Assembly (NCBI GenBank): GCA_902362375.1
Contig: CABIVS010000001.1
Location: 171,820-235,819 of the forward strand
DNA length: 64,000 nucleotides
DNA from: Bacteroidaceae bacterium
GTDB lineage: Bacteria > Bacteroidota > Bacteroidia > Bacteroidales > Bacteroidaceae
Direction: 5' to 3'
Numbering within the stretch: position 1 is the first letter of the stretch; each line of letters opens with the position of its first letter. Below the pieces are notes generated by a model. It saw nothing but the letters and a program-made list of their open reading frames with translations. It was not told the origin of the DNA and did no database searches. The position numbers were made by a program, and so were the translations under genes. Positions 41,435 through 49,747 of the stretch are shown in pieces.

Positions 41435-42730
41435 TTATTTATTTGTATCCATATTCGTTTCCAATACATATATCATTTGAGGCTCAATTTCCGCTGTGCG
41501 TTCACCATCTCCCTGACGGGTGTGTTGTACAAAGAGATGCAGTTTCCGCTGCTTTTTCCAAAGTTCCGTATCATGAGAGGGTTCCCAAGCATCCACGGAA
41601 AAATCCGTCAGATCCGTTATCGTCCACTTACTCGTACCCACATCATTCGCATATGCCATCGACACACGACTTCCCCGTTCTTCGTCACGGAAAATATAAA
41701 AGACTTCTCCACCTTCTACCACAATACGCGGACGGGCAATAGGGATCATTTTCGTACCTCCACCCTTCAAGGTAAAAGGTGTCTGGCGATCGGTTATCTG
41801 CCGTTGATGCCACATCTTCCCGTCATTCCAGACGATGCGGTATTGAGGAACATCACTATCGGGTTCCCGCCAATAAGTAGCTATATACGGATTTCCTCCC
41901 GCATCGGCACTCATACTCGTCTGATTTATCAACTCACAGTTTTGAGGTAAACGACAGGCATACTCCGCATTGGACAATTTGATCGGGAGTTCATATCGTT
42001 CTCCACTCGTCTTATACCAGGTTACCCCATTATCGAAAGAACGGGCATAACAAATATCATGGTTTGTTTCCACATGCCAGGTCTCGCGCCATACCCATGA
42101 AAGATGAATCGTCCCTTTCTCATCAACATATAACTGCCAATAGGCATTCCGTTTATTTTCCCCATCGATCAGTATATCCTGCACACGAGTCCATTTATGT
42201 TCTTTCAGCGAATAACGGTTCATTACCAGATTTCCACGCCCCGAAGAACCGGAGCGGTAAACAAACAATAAATCTCCTCCGGATAAAGGATAGAACTCCG
42301 GATAGGTGACATTTGCTTCGTCAACTCCGGTCATGGGCATTTTATCCCCCAGTTCCAAAGAACCGGGAGCAATGCTCCGGCAATAATTCAATGGATGTCC
42401 ATGATGGTCAAAAGAAACGTGTATGTATCCTTCTCCATCTATCATCATACTAATTATATTATGAGCATCCTTCACATTTCCCTGATATTGGGTGCGATGT
42501 AATGTCCATTGTTCCGAATCCAGTTTCCGCTTTCCAAGTACCAGATAGCCATCGTTATCGTAATAACTGATATATTGTTCATCACCGTGTGTAACCAGCG
42601 AGTTATTCCGAAAGACCGTCGTATTGACCGAAGTACAGCTATACCCCTTTCCCACTTCAACCAGATGCTGGGAACAGGCAATAACGGGAACGAGCATTAT
42701 TCCGCAAAGTAGTAGCAGTATCCGTTTCAT
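41435..42730 (-). CDS. GH145-like (BNR_4) exo-alpha-L-rhamnosidase
   Basis: 431-residue seven-bladed propeller with signal peptide (about 1-21). It matches the BNR_4 family that includes B. thetaiotaomicron BT3686, founder of GH145, which removes L-rhamnose alpha-1,4-linked to glucuronic acid in arabinogalactan proteins and uses a single catalytic His, number 48. Here residue 48 is also His (in NNSLVTHGDEQY), and YYDNDGYLVLGKRKL and VSFDHHGHPLNYCRS follow. Third gene of the operon between GH43_24-like and GH105 genes. Activity is inferred from the conserved His and context. Confidence 0.85.
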   Translation of the reverse strand: MKRILLLLCGIMLVPVIACSQHLVEVGKGYSCTSVNTTVFRNNSLVTHGDEQYISYYDNDGYLVLGKRKLDSEQWTLHRTQYQGNVKDAHNIISMMIDGEGYIHVSFDHHGHPLNYCRSIAPGSLELGDKMPMTGVDEANVTYPEFYPLSGGDLLFVYRSGSSGRGNLVMNRYSLKEHKWTRVQDILIDGENKRNAYWQLYVDEKGTIHLSWVWRETWHVETNHDICYARSFDNGVTWYKTSGERYELPIKLSNAEYACRLPQNCELINQTSMSADAGGNPYIATYWREPDSDVPQYRIVWNDGKMWHQRQITDRQTPFTLKGGGTKMIPIARPRIVVEGGEVFYIFRDEERGSRVSMAYANDVGTSKWTITDLTDFSVDAWEPSHDTELWKKQRKLHLFVQHTRQGDGERTAEIEPQMIYVLETNMDTNK

Positions 42731-42739
42731 ATTTATTTT

Positions 42740-43762
42740 TTATTTGTCAAAGATAGATAGGTTCCATTTTTCATGCCAAGGGATCGTTATTTTCCCATCT
42801 TTTACCAACACAGGCAACCATACATAACGGGAATCTTCCAAGTCCTTCTTCTTCCAACGGTCGAACATGGCAATATATGCATCCTTCTTTCCGACAACGG
42901 GCTGGACATAAGTACTCTGGGCATAAAACGTTTTATCTGCATCCGGTCCCGTACAAGGGTTTCCGATTGTCTTCCATGTTCCCATAATAGAATCGGCTAC
43001 TGCGATCTCGGCTATATTAGGATCCCAACCAGTACAACCGGAACTTAACATATAATATTTACCATTATATTTAAACACAGCCGGAGCCTCTCTCGATTCT
43101 TTTACGAAATTGCGTGTAAAACGTCCGCTCGGTTTCAGATAATCATCAGTCAGAAGGCTGATATACATCGTTTCATTATTTTCTGAAGAATAAAACTGAT
43201 AAGCACGTCTATCATCATCCACAAAAACAGTCTGATCGCGGCTCATCGCATTATTCGGACGAAAGCTTCCCTGATAAACGAACGGACCGACAGGAGAATC
43301 GGAAACTGCCACTCCGGCACAAGCCTTACTGTAATCAGCACTTTCCACATGGGCCCACATTACAAATTTGCCCGTTTTCTTATTATAAACCACTTTCGGA
43401 CGTTCCAATACTTTGGAGGGGTGCAGGTCATGATTCGGATCGTCTTTAACTGCCGGAAGTACAATACCCTCAAATTTCCAATTCAGCAAGTCTTTAGAAG
43501 AGTAACAACCTACTCCGGTCACATCCGTACGATAACACTCCCACGTAGCCCAGTCAGGCAAAATGGTTTTCCCTTCCTTGTATTCGCCATACCAATAGTA
43601 AGTGCCGTTATGATATAGAAGTCCACCACCATGGGCATTGATCGGATTCCCGTCCGTATCTTTCCAAACTTCTCCGGGGATAAATGCAGCGTTTTTCTGA
43701 GCTTGTACCGGCATCGGCAGCAAGCCAAGACAAACTACAATAAATAATAATAGTCTAGTCAT
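42740..43762 (-). CDS. GH43 enzyme of the exo-beta-1,3-galactanase (GH43_24) kind
   Basis: 340 residues with signal peptide (about 1-21, ending VQAQ). Five-bladed propeller blocks: INAHGGGLLYHNGTYYWYGEYK, LERPKVVYN, SRDQTVFVDDD and ESREAPAVFKYNGKYYMLSSG. The position of the usual GH43 catalytic-base Asp is occupied by AHGGG; Glu60 (YGEYK), Glu225 (REAPAV) and Gln282 (YAQSTY) are present. Knowledge: GH43_24 beta-1,3-galactanases lack the canonical base and use two Glu and a Gln. So galactan backbone cleavage is likely. Second gene of the operon. Confidence 0.84.
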   Translation of the reverse strand: MTRLLLFIVVCLGLLPMPVQAQKNAAFIPGEVWKDTDGNPINAHGGGLLYHNGTYYWYGEYKEGKTILPDWATWECYRTDVTGVGCYSSKDLLNWKFEGIVLPAVKDDPNHDLHPSKVLERPKVVYNKKTGKFVMWAHVESADYSKACAGVAVSDSPVGPFVYQGSFRPNNAMSRDQTVFVDDDRRAYQFYSSENNETMYISLLTDDYLKPSGRFTRNFVKESREAPAVFKYNGKYYMLSSGCTGWDPNIAEIAVADSIMGTWKTIGNPCTGPDADKTFYAQSTYVQPVVGKKDAYIAMFDRWKKKDLEDSRYVWLPVLVKDGKITIPWHEKWNLSIFDK

Positions 43763-43789
43763 ATATAAATCTTTATTAGTTAGTCCATC

Positions 43790-45046
43790 TTAATGAACAG
43801 CATGATCTTTCGGGAAATCTTTCCCCTCCCAGGCTTTCTTACTTGTCCAATCCTCGGCAGGTGAAGTCCAAAATGGATGTTCTGCCGGAAGTCCCAATGG
43901 AAGGAATGCGAGTGAAGCCATATATAAGCTACCATTATTCGTGTACCAGTCTGATATATTCGGCTGCTTACCATTGAATCCTAAAGTCAGGAATCCTTTT
44001 TCATTGAAATTATGATTATCACTAAACATTCGTTTGATAACTGCCGTCATAGCTGCACGTACTTGTCCATTTGGTAATTCTTTAGGGAGCCACTCTCTCC
44101 ATGCCAGCAATGCCAAAGATTGTAAAGTTCCTGTACGGTACGTGATAGAACGCCCGAATACCGGGAGCGTACCTTCTGGAGAAATAAACCGTTCCAGAAT
44201 CATTCCAAAGCGTTGCATCCGTTTGACTGCACGATTATAATCGCAATCCGGCATATTCCAGACTTTGTTCTTACCGGCATTTGTCATGATTTCCAACGGT
44301 TCTATATACATAGGGTGCAAAACGAAACTATTATAATAGTCAAAAGCAAAATCCGGACCGTCCGAATACCAGCCATCTCCCACATACCATTCTTCCACTT
44401 TACGTAGAGCCGAAGCAATGCGATAAGTATCACTCGGTGCACCAGCCTTACGCAGGAAAGATTCCACTGTGGCAGAGAATAACAACCAGTTAGTATAAGG
44501 AGGGTCTACCCGGCGAAGTTGGGTAAATTCGGTAATATAACGTTGTTTTGTCACACTGTCCAGCGGAGCCCACAAGGCATCATATCCTCTTATGAAACTT
44601 TCTGCAATATAGGCTGCATCCACCAACGTCTGTCCCTCTTTTCTCCACAACAAATAATCGGGACTTTCCGGATCTACAGCCTGCGCATAACTCTTTAACG
44701 CCCATTCGCGCAACTGTTTACGCTGAACACCTTCTGCCGTATCATCATCCGGCAATGAAATCCAGGGAGCCAGTCCTGCCATCAAACGCCCGAAGCACTC
44801 CATATAAGTGACATTCTTATTTCGTCCATCCCATGTCGGACTCAACTCTACCAACATGTTCTGTTGCAACTTGCCCTCACTCATATTACTAAGCACGGGT
44901 TCAGCCATTCGATATAATACTCCCGCCCACAGTTCACGGTCGTTCGGTTCTTTTACTTGTTTTTTCTTTTTCGCAGACAGATCCTGTGCAGGGATCAACA
45001 ACATTGCTATCAGCAACAGTAGTAAGTAATGTCTATTCAAATTCAT
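43790..45046 (-). CDS. DUF2264 protein, GH154-like
   Basis: 418 residues with signal peptide (about 1-25). The helical-barrel DUF2264 pattern is seen: ELWAGVLYRMAEPVLSNMSEGKL, WDGRNKNVTYMECFGRLMAGLAPWI, FLRKAGAPSDTYRI, WYVGDGWYSDGPDFAFDYYNSFV and PVFGRSITYRTG. DUF2264 proteins include GH154, whose characterised member removes glucuronic acid from arabinogalactan. First gene of the four-gene operon; its products together cover rhamnose, glucuronate and galactan backbone of such glycans. Confidence 0.82.
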   Translation of the reverse strand: MNLNRHYLLLLLIAMLLIPAQDLSAKKKKQVKEPNDRELWAGVLYRMAEPVLSNMSEGKLQQNMLVELSPTWDGRNKNVTYMECFGRLMAGLAPWISLPDDDTAEGVQRKQLREWALKSYAQAVDPESPDYLLWRKEGQTLVDAAYIAESFIRGYDALWAPLDSVTKQRYITEFTQLRRVDPPYTNWLLFSATVESFLRKAGAPSDTYRIASALRKVEEWYVGDGWYSDGPDFAFDYYNSFVLHPMYIEPLEIMTNAGKNKVWNMPDCDYNRAVKRMQRFGMILERFISPEGTLPVFGRSITYRTGTLQSLALLAWREWLPKELPNGQVRAAMTAVIKRMFSDNHNFNEKGFLTLGFNGKQPNISDWYTNNGSLYMASLAFLPLGLPAEHPFWTSPAEDWTSKKAWEGKDFPKDHAVH

Positions 45047-45071
45047 GATATTATTTTAGGTTTTTCGTCTA

Positions 45072-45079
45072 CAAAGGTA
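45072..45079 (-). promoter_or_regulatory. Probable -7 element (TACCTTTG) for the GH154-GH43-GH145-GH105 operon
   Basis: Minus-strand TAnnTTTG match 26 bases upstream of the ATG at 45046. Confidence 0.6.
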
Positions 45080-45342
45080 CTCCATACTTAGATAAATAGA
45101 GTCCAATTTTACGTCAAAAAGGGATACAAAAAGACCATTATTCGTATGAAAAGCTTTTATAAGGCCATCTTTTCGCAAATGAGTCTCATTGCCATTATAT
45201 ATAATACGACATTACTCCACTTTCCACCTATCCATTATTCCATATTTCAATGACCAACTATACTGTTTGCATGATATTGATATTGGTTGTTTTTGGGAAG
45301 ATATATTAATCCCTAAGGCCGCTACATAACTTTCACAATGCA

Positions 45343-46899
45343 CTATGCATCAGCATCAGGGATTATTTTCCACTCCTTAATGCCGCGTGTCTCGGAAGAG
45401 AAGTCAACACCTATCTTATATAATTTGCGGGAATCTTTAGCAAAAGGCAAAGCATAGTCCTTCTCCTCTATCTGACGCAAAGCATCGTCGGCAGTACCAT
45501 CAAGTTTCAGTTCCATCACGTAAATATAGTCTTTGGTTTTCAACACAATGTCTATACGCCCATTACTAGTGGTACGTTCTACGTCGGTATAAAAGCCCAA
45601 CATTTTGAACACCAGATACATTGCATTTTGAAAATAAAGTTCCATCTTCCCCGTTATCTTGTAGTCAGTATCAGCAAACATGGATTGCATTCGCTGCATA
45701 AAACTTTCGGGATCTCCACGTTCAATGTCCATGATAAAGTTAGTAATGAAAAATCCGGTTTTTTCCTCTTCTACCGGTGTATAAAAAGGTATCAAATATT
45801 TAATGAAACCATTCTCCACTTCCTTATTCGGAAAACCCAACTGATAGTTGCCGAAACGTTCGTCATATCCCTTTATCGTGAGATATCCGCTCTGATAAAT
45901 GACAGGAATAGGATTGCGTGACATGGAGTCAATGCTATTCAAAAAGTCACCGGGAACTTGCTCTTCGGTTAGTTTATCTAATTGGTAATTCGAATTCTTC
46001 ATCAGATAAACAAGGAATGAAGGTGTACCTGTTTCAAACCAATAATCGGCAAACTTCATTTTTGCTAAAGTATTGAGGATACTGAAAGGATTATAGAGTC
46101 CTTCGGTTTTGTAGTCAAAATGATAACCATCGTACTGTTCCTTCAGTTTAGTGTAACATTCCTCCTTTGTCAACCCATTTCTTTCACCTAACAGTACCAC
46201 ATCATTATCAAAATATTCGTGAAGTTCTCCGTCTGTGATACCGCAAATATTGATGTAACGGCCGTCCATAGAGATATCATTCAGGTTATTCAAATCACTG
46301 AACACGCTCACCTTGCCGAATTTCGTCACACCTGTCAGGAAAGCAAGTTTGATATAGCGGTCCTGCGTTTTGAGTACAGAGTAGAAAGCTTTCAGCGTGC
46401 TGCGATATTCAGCCTGCAACACCTCGTTGCCAATAGCTTGCAGCATAGGCTTGTCATATTCATCCACAAGAATAACTACGCGATGACCGGTCTTTTCGTA
46501 AGCACGTTCTACAATTCCTTTAAAGCGCAGGGCGAAGGTTACTTCTGTAGGAAAGGTGCCATATATCTCTTCCCATTTTTTGAGACTGTCATCAAGAACA
46601 TGATTCAAGCTATCCATCGCGTCATATTTGGCGGTGTTCAAGTCAAGATGAAGAATAGGATGTTCCTCCCATTTATGTTCCAGCTTCTCGATGGCAAGCC
46701 CTCTGAAAAGTTCCTTTTTCCCACTCAGATAAGCTTCCAGCGTAGAAAGAAGCAAGCTCTTCCCAAAACGTCGGGGACGGCTAAGAAAATAATAACGTCC
46801 GGTAGTAGCCATTTGATAGACTAACGCCGTCTTGTCCACATACACATAACCGTCATTTATCAGACTCTCAAAGTTCTGTATTCCTATGGGGTAAATCAT
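45343..46899 (-). CDS. AAA-ATPase-like / PD-(D/E)XK domain protein
   Basis: 518-residue stand-alone protein of the large Bacteroidetes family combining an N-terminal AAA-ATPase-like part (MIYPIGIQNFESLINDGYVYVDKTALVYQM, P-loop SRPRRFGKSLL at about 40, Walker B VILVDEYDKP) with a C-terminal PD-(D/E)XK nuclease-like domain (NGRIDIVLKTKDYIYVMELKLDG, DALRQIEEKDYALPF; Asp, Glu and Lys spaced as in the nuclease core). Biological role is not established; the many paralogues and scattered positions suggest mobile or defence-related cargo. It has its own promoter. Confidence 0.85.
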   Translation of the reverse strand: MIYPIGIQNFESLINDGYVYVDKTALVYQMATTGRYYFLSRPRRFGKSLLLSTLEAYLSGKKELFRGLAIEKLEHKWEEHPILHLDLNTAKYDAMDSLNHVLDDSLKKWEEIYGTFPTEVTFALRFKGIVERAYEKTGHRVVILVDEYDKPMLQAIGNEVLQAEYRSTLKAFYSVLKTQDRYIKLAFLTGVTKFGKVSVFSDLNNLNDISMDGRYINICGITDGELHEYFDNDVVLLGERNGLTKEECYTKLKEQYDGYHFDYKTEGLYNPFSILNTLAKMKFADYWFETGTPSFLVYLMKNSNYQLDKLTEEQVPGDFLNSIDSMSRNPIPVIYQSGYLTIKGYDERFGNYQLGFPNKEVENGFIKYLIPFYTPVEEEKTGFFITNFIMDIERGDPESFMQRMQSMFADTDYKITGKMELYFQNAMYLVFKMLGFYTDVERTTSNGRIDIVLKTKDYIYVMELKLDGTADDALRQIEEKDYALPFAKDSRKLYKIGVDFSSETRGIKEWKIIPDADA

Positions 46900-46928
46900 A
46901 ATGGGATGATATTTAAGTATTCACTACG

Positions 46929-46936
46929 CAAAGATA
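46929..46936 (-). promoter_or_regulatory. Probable -7 element (TATCTTTG) for the AAA/PD-(D/E)XK gene
   Basis: Minus-strand TAnnTTTG match 30 bases upstream of the ATG at 46899. Confidence 0.5.
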
Positions 46937-47050
46937 AACGATTTCCTCGCGTAGACAAAGTGAAGGGTGTTAAAAGATTAGGAATGATATCGCAAGAATG
47001 ATTATATCATAATTATTCCCCCTATCCTCTTTATTTCCGAAAGAAACAAT

Positions 47051-47058
47051 TACCTTTG
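47051..47058 (+). promoter_or_regulatory. Probable -7 element (TACCTTTG) for the propeller/AraC regulator
   Basis: TAnnTTTG match 17 bases before the ATG at 47075. Confidence 0.5.
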
Positions 47059-47074
47059 TAATATTGAAATAACC

Positions 47075-49666
47075 ATGATTACCAATAGTTTGAGAAATAT
47101 ACGGATTCTACTCTGCTTATTTTTCTGTTTCAGGATGACACCGTTCATATATGCCGGTGAATTCCTGTTCACCACCATCAATGCGTCGCAAGGATTGAGT
47201 GATAACCAAATACGTTATATCCTCCAGTTGCCCGACGGAAGAATGGTATTCACCACCAGCGGTAATGTAAATTTATACGACGGTGTACATTTCAGCTATC
47301 TTCACCGCACCACGGAATACGTATATCCATTAAACCAATATAACGGGCATTACCGCATTTACCAGAGTGAGGATTCTCTTTTATGGATTAAAGATACTCA
47401 CAAACTGATGTGCATTGACCTGTACAGAGAGGAATACATTCCTGATTTAGACGCTTACTTTAAGAAAAGAAAGATACAAGCCCCCGTAGAAGACCTTTTT
47501 GTAGACGATTCCGGACACATCTGGCTACTCATAGCTAACGAATTACTGGAATTAAACAACAAGACCCGTATAACCTTGCCCGGCAAGTATTCCGGAAAAT
47601 TGCAGGACCTGAATGCCGACAGTACCTCCCTATATTTATTCTATGACACAGGCGAAGTGTCCTGTTACCACATAGCCGACCAAAAAACAGTATACAATAT
47701 AGCCGCTTATCCTACATCCGAACAGGCTGAATATCAAAATACTTCTCTCGTCGTCAAAAGCGCAGACGGCTTCTATCAACTACGCAACGGGCGTAAAGGC
47801 GGTTTATTCTATTTCAATAGCCACAAGCGCACATGGAAAAAACTCTTCGAACAGAACTATACTCTCAATACCCTTATCATTACCCCTAATGGTGAGAAAG
47901 CCTATATCAGTTGCGTTCACGGGTTTTGGATGATTGACCTCCACACAGGAACACAAAAATACATCCCCCTATTGGAAACCGGAAACAGACAGATTGTCTC
48001 TACCGAAATCAGCACTGTCTTTCAAGACCGGCAAGGAGGGTTATGGCTCGGAACTTTCAATCGGGGATTATTATATCATCACCCGTCCATGCATAAACTG
48101 ACTCATATAGGTCGCAATGCATTTCCCGTCTCCCCGGAAGAAGAAATCAATATTGAATCTTTCGCCGAAGATAAAGATGGAAATATCTATCTAAAAGCTC
48201 ATTCCCGAGTTTATCGACTGACAGTCAATGAGCAGAAATCCCATGTATTGAAATCGGCAGCTATCCCTACAATTTCTCCTGAAATCCTGAACCGGTTGAA
48301 CACCCCAAGGAACTGTTATTTCAGAAACAAAGTATATCATACATTATATACCGACACACGCGGCTGGACATGGGCAGGAACTCCTGACGGACTGGAACTT
48401 TTCACCAGCGAAAACGACTCTATCCCACGTATCTTCTATCGTGAAAACGGATTGAGCAATAACTTTATCCAGGGTATCATTGAGGACAAATATCGAGACA
48501 TCTGGGTAACGACCAGTAACGGTGTCACACGCATCCACATAAATCCGGAGAATAAGAACATCAGTTTCACCCGGTTCAATCAGTTGGACGGTGCTTTGGA
48601 CGGCGAATACATAAAAGATGCCGTATTCAGTTCTTCCGACGGCACTCTCTATTTGGGTGGTATTGATGGCTTTAACATATTCCATCCCGACAAGGACTCC
48701 ATTCATCCGATGCTTCCTGATCCGCCGGTTTTCACAGCCTTACGCTTGTATGGAGAAAAAGTGAATACTGGAAAAGAATATGGCAACCGCATCATCCTGT
48801 CCAAGGCTGCTCCTTATACAACCGAAATCGAACTGGACTATAACCAAAACTTCCTGACTTTCGAATTTTCGGCATTGAATTATATCAATCATGAACGCAC
48901 ATACTACCGTTATCAACTGGAAGGTATCGACCCGCAATGGATGAGTACATTTGCAGGAAGACAGGGAAATGCGACTGTGGGGAAAGGTCTTCTTCAAGCT
49001 GTTTACACCAATTTACCACCGGGAGATTATACATTCAAAGTCATGGCTTCGGACAATCCTCTTCAGTGGAACGGCAAAGTGACAGCAATAAAATTAACCA
49101 TCCATGCACCGTGGTGGAAAACAACCACGGCTTATATCCTGTATGCAGTCATTTTATTACTGATTGCTTTCACCGGTATCCGATTGTATATCTATTGGAG
49201 CAGAAAGGAAATGGAACGCAAGCATAAAGAAGAGATTCTATTACTCCGTATACGCAACCTGATCGAACAAAATAATTCTCTAACCTGTAGCATAGAAGAA
49301 ACGTCTCCCGACCATCAGCAACAGGACACGGAAGAATCTGCATTTCTGGCACAAGCCATCAAACTGGTGGAACAGAATCTGCACGTCAATGGCTATTCGG
49401 TGGAGCAACTAAGCCGCGACCTCTGTATGGAGCGAACGGGATTATACCGCAAACTGGTGACTATGCTCGATCAGTCTCCCAGCCTCTTTATCCGCAACAT
49501 TCGTCTGCAACGGGCAGCACAACTGATAACAGAGGGCAAGCTAAGTATTACAGAAATTGCGGAACACACAGGTTTTAGCAGTTCTAGTTATTTAAGCAAA
49601 TGTTTTCAGGAAATGTACGGATGCCGCCCGTCAGAATATGCCGAAAAAGCGAAGAAATCAACGTGA
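47075..49666 (+). CDS. Membrane-spanning beta-propeller sensor fused to an AraC domain, no kinase
   Basis: 863 residues. A signal peptide or N-terminal anchor (about 1-27) precedes a periplasmic two-component-regulator propeller (about 30-575, with repeats such as GLSDNQIRYI, DRQGGLWLGTFNRGLLY, GLSNNFIQGIIEDKYRDIW), a Y_Y_Y domain (about 590-675), one transmembrane helix (about 684-706, AYILYAVILLLIAFTGIRLY), a 65-residue linker and an AraC helix-turn-helix (about 770-863). Histidine kinase and receiver, expected in hybrid two-component regulators of this type (about 1300-1450 residues), are missing with no frame break. Probably activates the neighbouring GH31 gene and glycan operons. Confidence 0.88.
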   Translation: MITNSLRNIRILLCLFFCFRMTPFIYAGEFLFTTINASQGLSDNQIRYILQLPDGRMVFTTSGNVNLYDGVHFSYLHRTTEYVYPLNQYNGHYRIYQSEDSLLWIKDTHKLMCIDLYREEYIPDLDAYFKKRKIQAPVEDLFVDDSGHIWLLIANELLELNNKTRITLPGKYSGKLQDLNADSTSLYLFYDTGEVSCYHIADQKTVYNIAAYPTSEQAEYQNTSLVVKSADGFYQLRNGRKGGLFYFNSHKRTWKKLFEQNYTLNTLIITPNGEKAYISCVHGFWMIDLHTGTQKYIPLLETGNRQIVSTEISTVFQDRQGGLWLGTFNRGLLYHHPSMHKLTHIGRNAFPVSPEEEINIESFAEDKDGNIYLKAHSRVYRLTVNEQKSHVLKSAAIPTISPEILNRLNTPRNCYFRNKVYHTLYTDTRGWTWAGTPDGLELFTSENDSIPRIFYRENGLSNNFIQGIIEDKYRDIWVTTSNGVTRIHINPENKNISFTRFNQLDGALDGEYIKDAVFSSSDGTLYLGGIDGFNIFHPDKDSIHPMLPDPPVFTALRLYGEKVNTGKEYGNRIILSKAAPYTTEIELDYNQNFLTFEFSALNYINHERTYYRYQLEGIDPQWMSTFAGRQGNATVGKGLLQAVYTNLPPGDYTFKVMASDNPLQWNGKVTAIKLTIHAPWWKTTTAYILYAVILLLIAFTGIRLYIYWSRKEMERKHKEEILLLRIRNLIEQNNSLTCSIEETSPDHQQQDTEESAFLAQAIKLVEQNLHVNGYSVEQLSRDLCMERTGLYRKLVTMLDQSPSLFIRNIRLQRAAQLITEGKLSITEIAEHTGFSSSSYLSKCFQEMYGCRPSEYAEKAKKST

Positions 49667-49715
49667 TTACTGTTTGTTTCAACCTGATTGTTGTCCGTTT
49701 TACTTGCCTCTGCCC

Positions 49716-49723
49716 TACTTTTG
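49716..49723 (+). promoter_or_regulatory. Probable -7 element (TACTTTTG) for the GH31 gene
   Basis: TAnnTTTG match 25 bases before the ATG at 49748, which excludes the TTG-started extension from 49688. Confidence 0.55.
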
Positions 49724-49747
49724 CTGCATCATAAAGCACTAAAAACC

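Noticed and set aside
42748..42755. TATCTTTG on the minus strand just before the GH145 gene
   Set aside because: It lies inside the last codons of the upstream GH43 gene; the four genes are tightly packed, so an internal promoter is not needed and the match may be chance.
45047..45342. Hidden gene in the 296-base gap between the GH154-like and ATPase genes
   Set aside because: No frame of useful length with a start and promoter; only the operon promoter near 45075 was found.
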